Below are positions 17,184 to 26,119 of a DNA stretch of 64,000 nt, in pieces. The notes below the pieces were generated by a model. The model saw nothing but the letters and a program-made list of their open reading frames with translations, did not search any database and was not told the DNA's origin. Source of the DNA: JBGAJN01 sp044224905 (GTDB lineage: Bacteria > Verrucomicrobiota > Verrucomicrobiia > Limisphaerales > JBGAJN01); NCBI GenBank assembly GCA_044224905.1, contig JBGAJN010000001.1, forward strand, positions 806,001-870,000. Direction: 5' to 3'. Made by a program: the position numbers and the translations under genes. Numbering within the stretch: position 1 is the first letter of the stretch; every line of letters starts with the position of its first letter.

Positions 17184-19898
17184 CTAGCGGACAACTTCGA
17201 CGCGATAATAGCGCTTTCCGTTCGCCGGCGATCCGCCCGTGAGTGTGAAATCATCCACAAACGTTTGCGTCGAGGGCGTGCCGATGGGCGCGGAATCCAT
17301 TTCCGCCGTCACGGATCGGACGATCTCGGTGAACACGCCGTTGTAGTCGCCCGACGCAGCGCCGTCGCTGAACATCACTCGATACCGCACGCTGCCGATG
17401 GAGTTCCACGTGACGATGAACTGTCCGAGCGCATTTCGCGTGACGGCGGGCGTTTGCAGGCTGGACAGCGTGCTGGTCGGATCGGTGAACGCGAAGTATT
17501 CCTGCAAATTGCTGAAGCCATCACCGTCGGAATCAGTGTTCGGATTGGTGATGGAGTATGCGATCTCCCACGCGTCGGGGAGTTGATTGCCATTCGTGTC
17601 TGGGAGCGGGAGAACGTTCAGCGTGACCGTCAATTGCGCGTTGGTGATGCCGTCGCTCACGAGGAAGGTGAAGCTGCCCGAACCCGTGAATCCGTGAGCG
17701 GGCGTGTAGGTGAAGACGCCGTTGGTGGGGTTCAGATTGGAGAGCAAGCCATGTTGCGGCAGCGCGTCGGGTTGAAAAGTCAGGGCGTCGTGGTTCAAGT
17801 CGCTTGCCGATATGAAGAGATTCGTGACGCTGTCCGCGGGAATGTTCACAACGAGATTGCTCACCGCGGGCGGTGTGTTGGTTTTGAAAATGGTAAATGT
17901 GTCGTTGATGGCGCCGGTTTCGCGGAGGAAAGTCGCGTCGAGGCGGTCGCCATCGACGTCGAGCACGAGCGAGCCGAGATTGTTCAGCGAAACTACCATT
18001 GCCGGGTGCGTGCCGATGAATCCTCCGGTCGCGCCCGAGCTTCCCATGACCGTGTACACGGTGCCTTTGTGCGCCGGGAGACCGCGCGGCTTTCCGTAGC
18101 CACCAACGCCGTTCGTCTGGCGTCCATCGCCGGGGATTACGATCATCGAATTGGTATTAAAATTCGTGGAGGGCCCGTAGTGGCCATCGATGAAATAGCT
18201 TCGTTCGTAAACGTGGCTGTGGCCTGCCAGCACCAGGTCAACGCCGCCCGCTTCGAGAATGGGCAGGATGTTCTGCCGCATTTCGATCGATTCCGTAGCG
18301 GTATCGGAGTTGTGCGAACCTTTCGTGTAAGCGGGGTGATGCCAGTAAGCGATGAGCCAACGATTGGTCGTTTCTGCAAGGTCGCCTTGCAACCAGATCG
18401 CCATGTCCGCATTTGAGCCGCGATTGGCTGTCATGGAATCAAGGCAGATGAAGTGGATGTTGCCGTAGTCGAACGAGTAATAGTGCTCGGTCCCCGAAGC
18501 CATGCCGCCCGATTCACCGTTTTTCGGCAGGGTGAAAATGTCGAAGTAGGGATAGTTGTTGGTGAAAACGTTGGTTCCGCCCGTGTCATGATTTCCCAAC
18601 GTGGGCCACGGGACGGCTTTGCGGAACAGTGAGGTGTAAACATCGAACACGCCGGTTTGATACTCGGAATCTGTTCCGGAGTTGTAAGCGTTGTCGCCGA
18701 GCATGAGCCACACGTCGGTGTGATTGGTGCCGTTGAAATTGTAGTAAGCATCGCGCACTTGCGCCTGAGCGGCAGTGCCGAAACCAAAATCACCAATTGC
18801 CCAGATGCGCGTCGGCTTCGGCGTGCCCGGTACCGGTGACGTGATGAAATACTGGTTGCTGTCGCTGGCCGTTAGCGTGGCTGTGGAGGTTCCAATCGAG
18901 TAAAAATATTTCGTCTGCGGTGTCAGGCCGCCGACGAGAACTTCGTGTTCGGTGGTGACGGTCGAATTTGTCACAGCCAACGCGAGGTTGTTGGTTGTGC
19001 TGCCAAAGCGCACCACGCTGTCGGTGGGAAAATCGGTGCGCCAGCGAACAATTATGTTGGTCGCTGTGCCCGTCTGAAGATACGGGCCGCGAGTCACGTT
19101 GGTGACTGCGGGAATCCAAGCCGGGCCATTTATCAACGTGCCGGTCACTCCGTTGCCTGTGGAATCGAACGCGCTCGTTCCGGCATCCTCGTTGAGTCCC
19201 CAACGCGCAACCAGATTCGCCGCGTTGGTGATTTCCAAGTTCATGTTGTTGGAAATTTGCGTGCCGGTCAGCGCGCGATTCCAGATGCGAACTTCATCAA
19301 GCACGCCCTTGAAGAAACCGGCCGCTGCCCCCGAGGTCGTAAGTGCGCTGGCCAGCGCCGCGTGTTGGATGCTTTTGAACTCCGGCGTGCGTCCGACAAA
19401 CAGGTTCGTTTCCGGCACACCGTTCAAATACAGCGCCCAGTTGGTGCCGTCGTAAGTCACCGCGCCGTGATACCAGACGTTGGTGCTGATGGCGGTGCTG
19501 CCCCATACGGGATGATTGAGTCCGGGATTTGTTCCGGGCGTGGCCTCTTCAAAGTCAGCGACGAGCACATTGTTGGAAATGCCAAAAAAATAATTGCAGT
19601 TCGTCACCCCGCCGTCGTTCTCGCCGCGCCCTTTGGTGATTAGCGGGATCGCTGTGGTGCCGCCGGTGCCGGTAGAGGTAGTCACGCCGGCGCCTTCGCG
19701 CATGAACCAGCATTCCAGCGTGAACGTGGACAGACCGAGATTGGTTGCCGTGCCGAAGGTGATGTAGTCGTTCGCACCGTCGAAACGCAGGGCATTGGTG
19801 CCGGGCGTCCAAGCGAACGCTGAACACGCGAGACACAGTGAAAGCAGTGACGTGAGGAAGCCCGCGGCGAATGTTGAGGATGAGTGTTGCCTGTTCAT
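17184..19898 (-). CDS. Secreted LamG / purple acid phosphatase-like metallophosphoesterase
   Basis: The 904-residue protein has a signal peptide. A LamG/concanavalin domain (about 35-250, ALRFDGANDYITFG) is followed by a fibronectin-like domain (about 265-355) and a metallophosphatase domain (about 365-650). All five purple acid phosphatase blocks are visible: GDFG, GDNAY, GNHD, YWHH and GHSHVYER. Together they bind a dinuclear metal centre and release phosphate from organic esters outside the cell. A cadherin-like beta domain, DxDxDG repeats (TDSDGDGFSNLQEYF) and a C-terminal beta module ending RYYRVEVVR complete it. Its ATG overlaps the TPR gene's TGA (ATGA), so the two are translationally coupled. 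Confidence 0.85.
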   Translation of the reverse strand: MNRQHSSSTFAAGFLTSLLSLCLACSAFAWTPGTNALRFDGANDYITFGTATNLGLSTFTLECWFMREGAGVTTSTGTGGTTAIPLITKGRGENDGGVTNCNYFFGISNNVLVADFEEATPGTNPGLNHPVWGSTAISTNVWYHGAVTYDGTNWALYLNGVPETNLFVGRTPEFKSIQHAALASALTTSGAAAGFFKGVLDEVRIWNRALTGTQISNNMNLEITNAANLVARWGLNEDAGTSAFDSTGNGVTGTLINGPAWIPAVTNVTRGPYLQTGTATNIIVRWRTDFPTDSVVRFGSTTNNLALAVTNSTVTTEHEVLVGGLTPQTKYFYSIGTSTATLTASDSNQYFITSPVPGTPKPTRIWAIGDFGFGTAAQAQVRDAYYNFNGTNHTDVWLMLGDNAYNSGTDSEYQTGVFDVYTSLFRKAVPWPTLGNHDTGGTNVFTNNYPYFDIFTLPKNGESGGMASGTEHYYSFDYGNIHFICLDSMTANRGSNADMAIWLQGDLAETTNRWLIAYWHHPAYTKGSHNSDTATESIEMRQNILPILEAGGVDLVLAGHSHVYERSYFIDGHYGPSTNFNTNSMIVIPGDGRQTNGVGGYGKPRGLPAHKGTVYTVMGSSGATGGFIGTHPAMVVSLNNLGSLVLDVDGDRLDATFLRETGAINDTFTIFKTNTPPAVSNLVVNIPADSVTNLFISASDLNHDALTFQPDALPQHGLLSNLNPTNGVFTYTPAHGFTGSGSFTFLVSDGITNAQLTVTLNVLPLPDTNGNQLPDAWEIAYSITNPNTDSDGDGFSNLQEYFAFTDPTSTLSSLQTPAVTRNALGQFIVTWNSIGSVRYRVMFSDGAASGDYNGVFTEIVRSVTAEMDSAPIGTPSTQTFVDDFTLTGGSPANGKRYYRVEVVR

Positions 19899-20743
19899 CG
19901 CGCTTTTAAGGTGGTTGCTGCGGTCGTGCCGATCCGGAGTTCAGCTCGCAAGCGTTGCTCCAGATCGCGGACGGCCTGCGTCTCACGGCTTCGACTCGGC
20001 AACGACTCAATCGCGTGCAACGCGGCGGCAAAGGCTTGTTTCGATTCGTCCATGCGCCCGGCTTGACGGAGAATTTCGCCACGTCGCGTTAACCACGTTT
20101 CCTGGCGGTGAAATTGTTTGGCGACTTGATCGAGACGTTGGAGTGCGCCATCGAAATTCTTACGCCTCAGCTCTAGATCAATGGCTGCTTGTTGCAGGGT
20201 TACCAGCGAGCCGAGCTTCTTGATTCCCTCGTCCAGACTGCGGAGCGCGGCATCGACTCCGGATGGCTCGACCGCTGCCAGGCAATGAGCGCGCTCGAGA
20301 TATTGCTCCGGCTGAGGTTCGCGAGTCAGGCCGAGTGCGCGGGTGTAGTCGGCTGCCGCGTGTTCATTCCGTCCGAGTTTCGCCAACGCTCGAGCGCGGG
20401 TGATCAGCGCTTCGCCATGATCCGGTTGCCGTGCGAGAAATGAATCGAGACTGCGAACGGCGTCGCCGGCGCGATTCGCTTCCAGCAAGATGCGACCGCG
20501 ATAGAAATCGATGACGATCAAGTCGGGTGCAGCTTTCGAAGCGCGTTCCAGGTCGGCAAGCGCGAGATTCCAATCGCGGTGTGCGCGGTGCAACTCGGCG
20601 CGACGCAGATGGAGCTCGGGGTTATTCGGCGTTTGCTCCAGCGCGCGAGTTGTTGCTGCAATTTGCTCGTGAAGATCACCGTGCGCCCAGACGGTGAAGG
20701 GCAGAATACAGACGAGCAACAGACTCGAGACAGGTCGGTTCAT
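19895..20743 (-). CDS. Exported tetratricopeptide-repeat protein
   Basis: The 282-residue protein starts with a signal peptide (MNRPVSSLLLVCILPFTVWAHG). About six to seven TPR-type helical pairs follow (for example NPELHLRRAELHRAHRDWNLALADLERA and the next two units). TPR solenoids bind proteins and have no catalytic residues. The gene overlaps the phosphatase gene by 4 nt (ATGA), so it is probably made with it in a fixed ratio and may hold or count secreted partners in the periplasm. No other partner is evident. Confidence 0.8.
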   Translation of the reverse strand: MNRPVSSLLLVCILPFTVWAHGDLHEQIAATTRALEQTPNNPELHLRRAELHRAHRDWNLALADLERASKAAPDLIVIDFYRGRILLEANRAGDAVRSLDSFLARQPDHGEALITRARALAKLGRNEHAAADYTRALGLTREPQPEQYLERAHCLAAVEPSGVDAALRSLDEGIKKLGSLVTLQQAAIDLELRRKNFDGALQRLDQVAKQFHRQETWLTRRGEILRQAGRMDESKQAFAAALHAIESLPSRSRETQAVRDLEQRLRAELRIGTTAATTLKAR

Positions 20744-20915
20744 GGGGTTAGCTGAGTTCGCCTATTGTATCTCCGCTTAGGAAACCACGTCAACGGCCAA
20801 CGCCCGGCGATTTGCTCTCTGCTTCAGGGCGGGGCGGTTTCACGCCTATCGACTTGGTGTGAATTGTTTGGTAGATAATGCGTCAGCCCCTACGAGCCGA
20901 TAAATATTTGTAACG

Positions 20916-21359
20916 ATGAAAATCACTCAAGCACTGCTGGCCGAACATGTGGTCTTCCACAATCTCTTCGACCACGTCGAGAAAACCGCGCCCAAACTGC
21001 GGACCCTCGCCGAGGTGCGCCTGCTCGCGGCAACGCTCGAAGCGATGCTCGCGGTGCACTCCAAGGTGGAGGATCACCTCTTGATGGAGCCGCTCGATCC
21101 GAATCTTCACCAACTCGGCCAGCACGAGAATTTTCACGCAGAGCACGAGGAGATTGACCGAATCTTGACCACCATCCGCACGGCGCGGCAGGTGGCGGTG
21201 GCGCGTCATGCTTTGGGTCGTGCGGTCGCCGTGGCGCGACGCCACTTCGACAAGGAAGAGCGAATCGTGTTCCCGCTCGCGGAAAAGATCCTCAGCGCGA
21301 AGACGCTGCTGGAACTTGGCCGGCGATGGGCGGTCGAGCGCCGCGATCTCGTGGCTTAG
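20916..21359 (+). CDS. Hemerythrin-like HHE domain protein
   Basis: The 147-residue protein is a four-helix bundle with the metal-ligand pattern of cation-binding HHE proteins: H11 and H15 (LLAEHVVFHN), HSKVEDHL, HENFHAEHEEID and HFDKEERIVFP. Such proteins hold a di-iron centre that binds O2 or NO, or act in iron or stress handling. It is a single gene between the divergent TPR gene and convergent clpB (15 nt to the clpB stop). The family is firm. The ligand is not known. Confidence 0.88.
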   Translation: MKITQALLAEHVVFHNLFDHVEKTAPKLRTLAEVRLLAATLEAMLAVHSKVEDHLLMEPLDPNLHQLGQHENFHAEHEEIDRILTTIRTARQVAVARHALGRAVAVARRHFDKEERIVFPLAEKILSAKTLLELGRRWAVERRDLVA

Positions 21360-21374
21360 TTGCTGGAGCGGCGA

Positions 21375-23981
21375 TCAGGTCTTCTTGAAAACCAATTCCC
21401 CGTCGGAGGTGGTCGCCTTGATGTGATCGCCCGGCTTGAATTCGCCTTCCAACAAACGCATCGCCAGCGGATCCAGAAGTCTTTCTTGAATGGTGCGCTT
21501 CAGCGGCCGCGCGCCGAACTGCGGATCGTAACCTTCCTTCGCGAGCAGCGCTTTCGCTGACTTGTCCACGGTGAGCGTGAGTTGCTGCGCGGCGAGACGT
21601 TTGTCCAAGCGTTGGAGTTGGATGTCCACGATGTGCGTTAGTTGATCCTCGCTGAGGCTGTCGAAAATGATGATGTCGTCGACGCGGTTCAGGAACTCGG
21701 GTCGGAAGTGCTTTCGCAGTTCGTTTTTCACCGAGGATTCGAGCGTGAGCCGGTCGGCTTTAGTAGTTTTGCCGTCGAGGAAAAACTCCTGAATCATCGG
21801 TGAGCCGATGTTGCTCGTCATGATGACGATGCTGTTCTTGAAATCCACCGTGCGACCTTGACCATCGGTCAGGCGGCCGTCGTCGAGGACTTGCAGGAGC
21901 ACGTTGAACACGTCGTGGTGGGCTTTCTCGATCTCATCGAAAAGCACGACGGAGTAGGGGCGGCGGCGAACGGCTTCGCTGAGTTGGCCGCCTTCCTCGT
22001 AGCCCACGTAGCCCGGCGGCGCACCGATGAGCCGCGCGACCGTGTGTTTCTCCATGTATTCGCTCATGTCGAGCCGCACCATGGCTTGATCATCGTCGAA
22101 GAGGAACTCAGCGAGCGCTCGGGCGAGTTCGGTTTTCCCGACGCCGGTGGGGCCGAGGAAAATGAATGAGCCGATGGGACGATTCGGTTCCTGCAAACCG
22201 CTGCGCGCGCGCCGGACTGCATTGGCGACAGCGTGAATCGCGTCTTTCTGGCCCACGACGCGATCGCCGAGGCGTTCTTCCATCTTCACCAGTTTCTCAC
22301 GCTCGCCTTCCATCATGCGCGTGACGGGAATGCCCGTCCACGCGGCGACTACTTTGGCGATGTCCTCCTCGGTGACTTCTTCGTTGAGGAGACGTTTGCC
22401 TTGTGGCTGTTCGCGCGAAGCCTTTTCGGCGGCGGCCAACTTGCGTTGCAATTCCGGGATCGTGCCGTGTTTGATGCGCGCCGATTCATTTAGATCGCCG
22501 CGTCGCTCGGCCAATTCCAGATCCGTCTTCGCCTTTTCGAGCTGGCTGTTGACGATACTCGTCGCGTTGATGGCGGCTTTTTCATTCTGCCATTGCGCTT
22601 TCATCTTGGAGGATTGCTCCTTCAAGTTTGCCAGGTCTTTCTCCAGCTTCTTGAGTCGCTCGCGTGACGCATCATCCTTCTCTTTCTTGAGCGCAGTCTG
22701 CTCGATCTCCAATTGCATGATCTGACGTTCCAGTTGGTCGATCTCCGTGGGCATGGAATCCAACTCCATGCGCAAGCGCGACGCGGACTCGTCCATCAAA
22801 TCCACGGCTTTGTCGGGAAGAAAACGATCGGCGATGTAGCGATGCGACAACGTAGCTGCTGCCACCAGCGCGGCGTCCTGAATGCGCACGCCGTGATGAA
22901 CTTCGTAGCGATCTTTCAAGCCGCGCAAGATGGCAATGGTGTCCTGCACGCTTGGCTCTTCGACCATCACGGGCTGGAAGCGGCGTTCTAGCGCGGGGTC
23001 TTTTTCAATGTGCTTGCGATATTCATCGAGCGTCGTGGCGCCAATGCAGCGCAGTTCGCCGCGCGCGAGCTGGGGCTTGAGCATGTTCGCCGCGTCGGCC
23101 GCGCCTTCCGCTGCGCCGGCGCCGACGATGGTGTGGAGCTCGTCAATGAAGAGAATAATCTGCCCCTGGCTGGCGGTGATTTCTTTGAGGAACGCCTTGA
23201 GGCGGTCTTCGAATTCGCCGCGATACTTGGCGCCGGCGATCATTGCGCCAATGTCCATCGCGACGAGCTTCTTGTTCTTCAAGGTTTCGGGGACGTCGCC
23301 GCTGACGATACGACGAGCGAGCCCTTCCGCGATCGCAGTTTTTCCAACGCCGGGCTCGCCGATGAGCACGGGATTATTCTTTGTGCGGCGAGTGAGCACT
23401 TGCATCACCCGGCGGATTTCGTCGTCGCGGCCAATGACGGGATCGATCTTTCCCGCGCGCGCGGCGCCTGTGAGGTCGCGGCCGTACTTTTCGAGCGCTT
23501 GGAACTTTCCTTCCGGTTCCTGATCGGTCACGCGCTGATTGCCGCGCAGCTCGGCGAGCGCCTTAAGCACGGAATCGCGTTTGAGCCCGTGGGTTTGAAA
23601 GATTTTCTTCAGCGACGGCCCGCCTTGATCGAGCAAGCCGAGCAGCAAGTGTTCGGTGCTGACGAAGTCGTCCTTGAGTTTGCTGGCCTCGCTCAGCGCG
23701 GCATCGAGCACTTTCTTGGTGGCCTGGCCGAGGAAGGTGTCGGTGGAACTGGCACCATGCACCTTGGCGCGGCGTCCTAGTTCCTTTTCAATATCAGCCA
23801 CCAGTTGGGCCGGAGGCACGCCGAGCTTTTGGAGCAGTGGCTGGATTAACCCTTCCGTTTGATCCAACAGGGCCAGCATCAGATGCTCGCCATCGATCTC
23901 CTGATGAGAATGTTCATGGGCGACGCGTTGCATCGCTTGCAACGCCTCTTGGGCTTTGGTGGTGAATCGGTCCAGTTGCAT
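21375..23981 (-). CDS. clpB: ClpB protein disaggregase
   Basis: The 868-residue protein is full-length ClpB/Hsp104. It has a double Clp N-domain (1-145) and a first AAA+ module with GEPGVGKTAIAEG. The coiled-coil middle domain (about 400-525) distinguishes ClpB from ClpA. The second AAA+ module has GPTGVGKTELARAL and FLNRVDDIIIF, and a C-terminal domain follows. With DnaK it pulls aggregated proteins apart using ATP. It is divergent from recA with a 165-nt gap. I saw no CIRCE (HrcA) inverted repeat or clear heat-shock promoter in that gap. Confidence 0.98.
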   Translation of the reverse strand: MQLDRFTTKAQEALQAMQRVAHEHSHQEIDGEHLMLALLDQTEGLIQPLLQKLGVPPAQLVADIEKELGRRAKVHGASSTDTFLGQATKKVLDAALSEASKLKDDFVSTEHLLLGLLDQGGPSLKKIFQTHGLKRDSVLKALAELRGNQRVTDQEPEGKFQALEKYGRDLTGAARAGKIDPVIGRDDEIRRVMQVLTRRTKNNPVLIGEPGVGKTAIAEGLARRIVSGDVPETLKNKKLVAMDIGAMIAGAKYRGEFEDRLKAFLKEITASQGQIILFIDELHTIVGAGAAEGAADAANMLKPQLARGELRCIGATTLDEYRKHIEKDPALERRFQPVMVEEPSVQDTIAILRGLKDRYEVHHGVRIQDAALVAAATLSHRYIADRFLPDKAVDLMDESASRLRMELDSMPTEIDQLERQIMQLEIEQTALKKEKDDASRERLKKLEKDLANLKEQSSKMKAQWQNEKAAINATSIVNSQLEKAKTDLELAERRGDLNESARIKHGTIPELQRKLAAAEKASREQPQGKRLLNEEVTEEDIAKVVAAWTGIPVTRMMEGEREKLVKMEERLGDRVVGQKDAIHAVANAVRRARSGLQEPNRPIGSFIFLGPTGVGKTELARALAEFLFDDDQAMVRLDMSEYMEKHTVARLIGAPPGYVGYEEGGQLSEAVRRRPYSVVLFDEIEKAHHDVFNVLLQVLDDGRLTDGQGRTVDFKNSIVIMTSNIGSPMIQEFFLDGKTTKADRLTLESSVKNELRKHFRPEFLNRVDDIIIFDSLSEDQLTHIVDIQLQRLDKRLAAQQLTLTVDKSAKALLAKEGYDPQFGARPLKRTIQERLLDPLAMRLLEGEFKPGDHIKATTSDGELVFKKT

Positions 23982-24092
23982 AGGAGCTAGATAATCTGTC
24001 AGCGTAAACCGTCAAGTCGGCGACGCAGCGATTGTTCGGTGCGCATCGGATATTGCTGCGGGAGAGACTTGGGATTTTTCCGTAAGGGGCCA

Positions 24093-24121
24093 TTGACTTG
24101 CCCGCGGCGAATCATTATTAC
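24093..24121 (+). promoter_or_regulatory. recA promoter
   Basis: TTGACT (24093-24098), a 17-nt spacer and TATTAC (24116-24121) lie 25 nt before the recA ATG. A good ribosome-binding site GGAGA (24138-24142) follows. No palindromic LexA-type box is seen over the promoter. Confidence 0.6.
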
Positions 24122-24146
24122 CATCTGAAAAGTTTCCGGAGAATCT

Positions 24147-25217
24147 ATGCCACCAAAAGCTGCTGAAAAATCTGTCGTCGATACGAAGTCCGCCGAAGCC
24201 GCCAAACTCGCCGCCGCCCGCGAGCGCGACCTCGAGGCCGCCATTTCCTCCATTCACAAAGCCTACGGCGACGGCAGCATCATGCGCCTTGGCGAGGCCC
24301 GGGCCAATAAGCTGATCGAAGTGATCCCCACCGGCGCGCTTGCCGTGGATCTCGCCTTGGGTGTCGGCGGCGTGCCGCGCGGTCGCGTGGTGGAGATCTT
24401 CGGCCCGGAATCTTCCGGTAAAACGACGTTGATGCTGCATGTCATTGCCAACGCGCAGAAGTCCGGCGGCTTGGCGGCGTTCATCGACGCGGAACACGCC
24501 TTGGATCCGGGCTACGCGAAGAAATTGGGCGTGAACTTGGATGACTTGCTCGTGTCACAACCCGACAGCGGCGAAGAAGCGTTGACGATCTGCGAAACGC
24601 TGGCGCGCTCCAATGCGCTCGACGTGATCGTCATCGATTCCGTGGCGGCGCTGGTGCCGAAGGCTGAACTCGAAGGCGAGATGGGTATGGCTACGATGGG
24701 TATGCAGGCACGGTTGATGAGCCAAGCGTTGCGCAAGCTCACTGCCATCCTCAATAAATCCAAGACCACCTGCATTTTCACCAACCAGCTCCGCGAAAAA
24801 GTCGGGGTGATGTTCGGCAATCCGGAAACCACCCCCGGCGGTAAAGCGCTGAAGTTTTACGCCAGCGTCCGTATCGACATCCGCCGCAAGGACACGCTCA
24901 AAGACGCTGCTGGCAACGCAACCGGCAATCACGTGAAGGTGAAGATCGTAAAAAACAAGGTGGCGCCGCCCTTCGTCGAAGCCGAATTCGACATCATCTA
25001 TAATCACGGCATCGACAAGGAAGGCAGCATCCTCGACGTGGGCATCGAGTCTGGGGCAGTCGAGAAAAAAGGCGCTTGGCTGCAATTCAACGGCGACCTC
25101 ATCGGTCAAGGCAAGGAGGCTGCGAAAAAGGCGCTGGCCGAGAAGCCGGAACTGGCGGCGAAGATTGTGGAGGCGATTATGGCGAAGCGAGCCGTGAGTG
25201 GGGTCCCAGCAGCTTAA
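24147..25217 (+). CDS. recA: Recombinase A
   Basis: The 356-residue protein is a complete RecA with Walker A GPESSGKTT (86-94), the QPDSGEEAL and VIDSVAALVPKAELEGEMG blocks, L2 region (TNQLREKVGVMFGNPETTPGGKALKF) and the C-terminal domain. It forms filaments on single-stranded DNA for recombination and SOS induction. The N-terminus is about 15-20 residues longer than E. coli RecA (Ala/Lys/Glu-rich), a common extension in this phylum. The start at 24147 has GGAGA four bases upstream. It is monocistronic and convergent with a pseudopilin gene 22 nt away. Confidence 0.98.
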   Translation: MPPKAAEKSVVDTKSAEAAKLAAARERDLEAAISSIHKAYGDGSIMRLGEARANKLIEVIPTGALAVDLALGVGGVPRGRVVEIFGPESSGKTTLMLHVIANAQKSGGLAAFIDAEHALDPGYAKKLGVNLDDLLVSQPDSGEEALTICETLARSNALDVIVIDSVAALVPKAELEGEMGMATMGMQARLMSQALRKLTAILNKSKTTCIFTNQLREKVGVMFGNPETTPGGKALKFYASVRIDIRRKDTLKDAAGNATGNHVKVKIVKNKVAPPFVEAEFDIIYNHGIDKEGSILDVGIESGAVEKKGAWLQFNGDLIGQGKEAAKKALAEKPELAAKIVEAIMAKRAVSGVPAA

Positions 25218-25239
25218 CGAACGACCGGTTGCTGCGTGG

Positions 25240-25926
25240 TCAGGGCGGGAAGACTACTTGGTTGTCTTTGCCCGACGTGATTACGAAGCTTTGAAGTTCG
25301 GCGGATGTGGTGAGTTGAACGCTGCCGTCGACCAGGCCTGCGTTGCCTCTCGTTGGAGTCCGGTGGATTGAGCCGCGCCAAATGGCCGTCTGGCCGGCAT
25401 TGGTGGACTCGATCGTCTTCACGGCGTTGGCCCCGTACTGATTTGTGCCGCCCGGGATTGGCAGTGACGATCCCATGTCTCGGTCGCCGCTCAGAAACAT
25501 GGCGGGTAAACTCTCCGTGGCGTTAATGCTGGCGAAGTACGAGATAACGCCGCTCCGATTCAAGCCTGTTGCAGTGAACGCAGAAGCGTTGGTGCGACTT
25601 GTGTCGCTTGGGCAATTCAAAACTTTGGTGGCGGCCAATTCACCTGCGAGCGGAGTAAAAAAACGATACGTGTTCGGATTGGCGACGCGAAAATTGTTTG
25701 GGCCGCCGTTCGGTTGTTCGCCAATGAAAAGGTTGTCGTTGTCGAGGGCGTTTTGCCGTGCAGCCAAGACGATTTGTTTGACGTTGCTGGAACATTTGAT
25801 TCGTTGCGCCCTTGCCTTGGCCCGAGACAAGGCTGGCAGGAGAAGGCTGGCAAGAATGGCGATGATGGCGATGACGACAAGAAGTTCGATCAACGTAAAA
25901 CCGGACTCGCGAGTGCGTTGACACAT
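25240..25926 (-). CDS. Type II secretion G/pseudopilin-like protein
   Basis: The 228-residue protein has a class III signal: a short basic leader, cleavage after Gly9 (RESG-FTLIE) and the hydrophobic helix FTLIELLVVIAIIAILAS. The C-terminal part carries GNAGLVDGSVQ, the DG element of the H-x-DG (DUF1559-like) family that is greatly expanded in Planctomycetes and Verrucomicrobia. These assemble into or near type IV/II pseudopili, or act as surface proteins. The next upstream gene (26120-26824) is a diverged copy with the same layout. Its ATG lies inside a short A/T-rich gap without a clear promoter. Confidence 0.85.
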   Translation of the reverse strand: MCQRTRESGFTLIELLVVIAIIAILASLLLPALSRAKARAQRIKCSSNVKQIVLAARQNALDNDNLFIGEQPNGGPNNFRVANPNTYRFFTPLAGELAATKVLNCPSDTSRTNASAFTATGLNRSGVISYFASINATESLPAMFLSGDRDMGSSLPIPGGTNQYGANAVKTIESTNAGQTAIWRGSIHRTPTRGNAGLVDGSVQLTTSAELQSFVITSGKDNQVVFPP

Positions 25927-26064
25927 ATGCGCTGTAGGTGACGGTTTGCTGAAATGGTGACGGGCAGAAAATTAGCGGATGCGATTATTCCCTGACAATA
26001 AAAAACGCCGTCACGAAGCCAATAGTGCCACGGAGGAAAACGGGCGCGCGTTGGTCGATTCGCT

Positions 26065-26097
26065 AAAAAAAGAAGGCACCCGCGTGCGGGTGCCTTC
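26065..26097 (-). terminator. Intrinsic terminator after the pseudopilin gene at 26120
   Basis: A perfect 12-bp inverted repeat (26072-26083 with 26086-26097) is followed on the minus strand by seven U (26071-26065). It lies 22 nt past the stop of the gene ending at 26120, so the two pseudopilin genes are probably transcribed separately. Confidence 0.9.
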
Positions 26098-26119
26098 GAT
26101 CGCAAAAGTGTTAGTCTGC

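Noticed and set aside
23982..24146. LexA/SOS box or CIRCE element in the clpB-recA gap
   Set aside because: I looked for palindromes over both starts. TGTTC near 24030 has no matching half-site and no 9-bp CIRCE arms are present.
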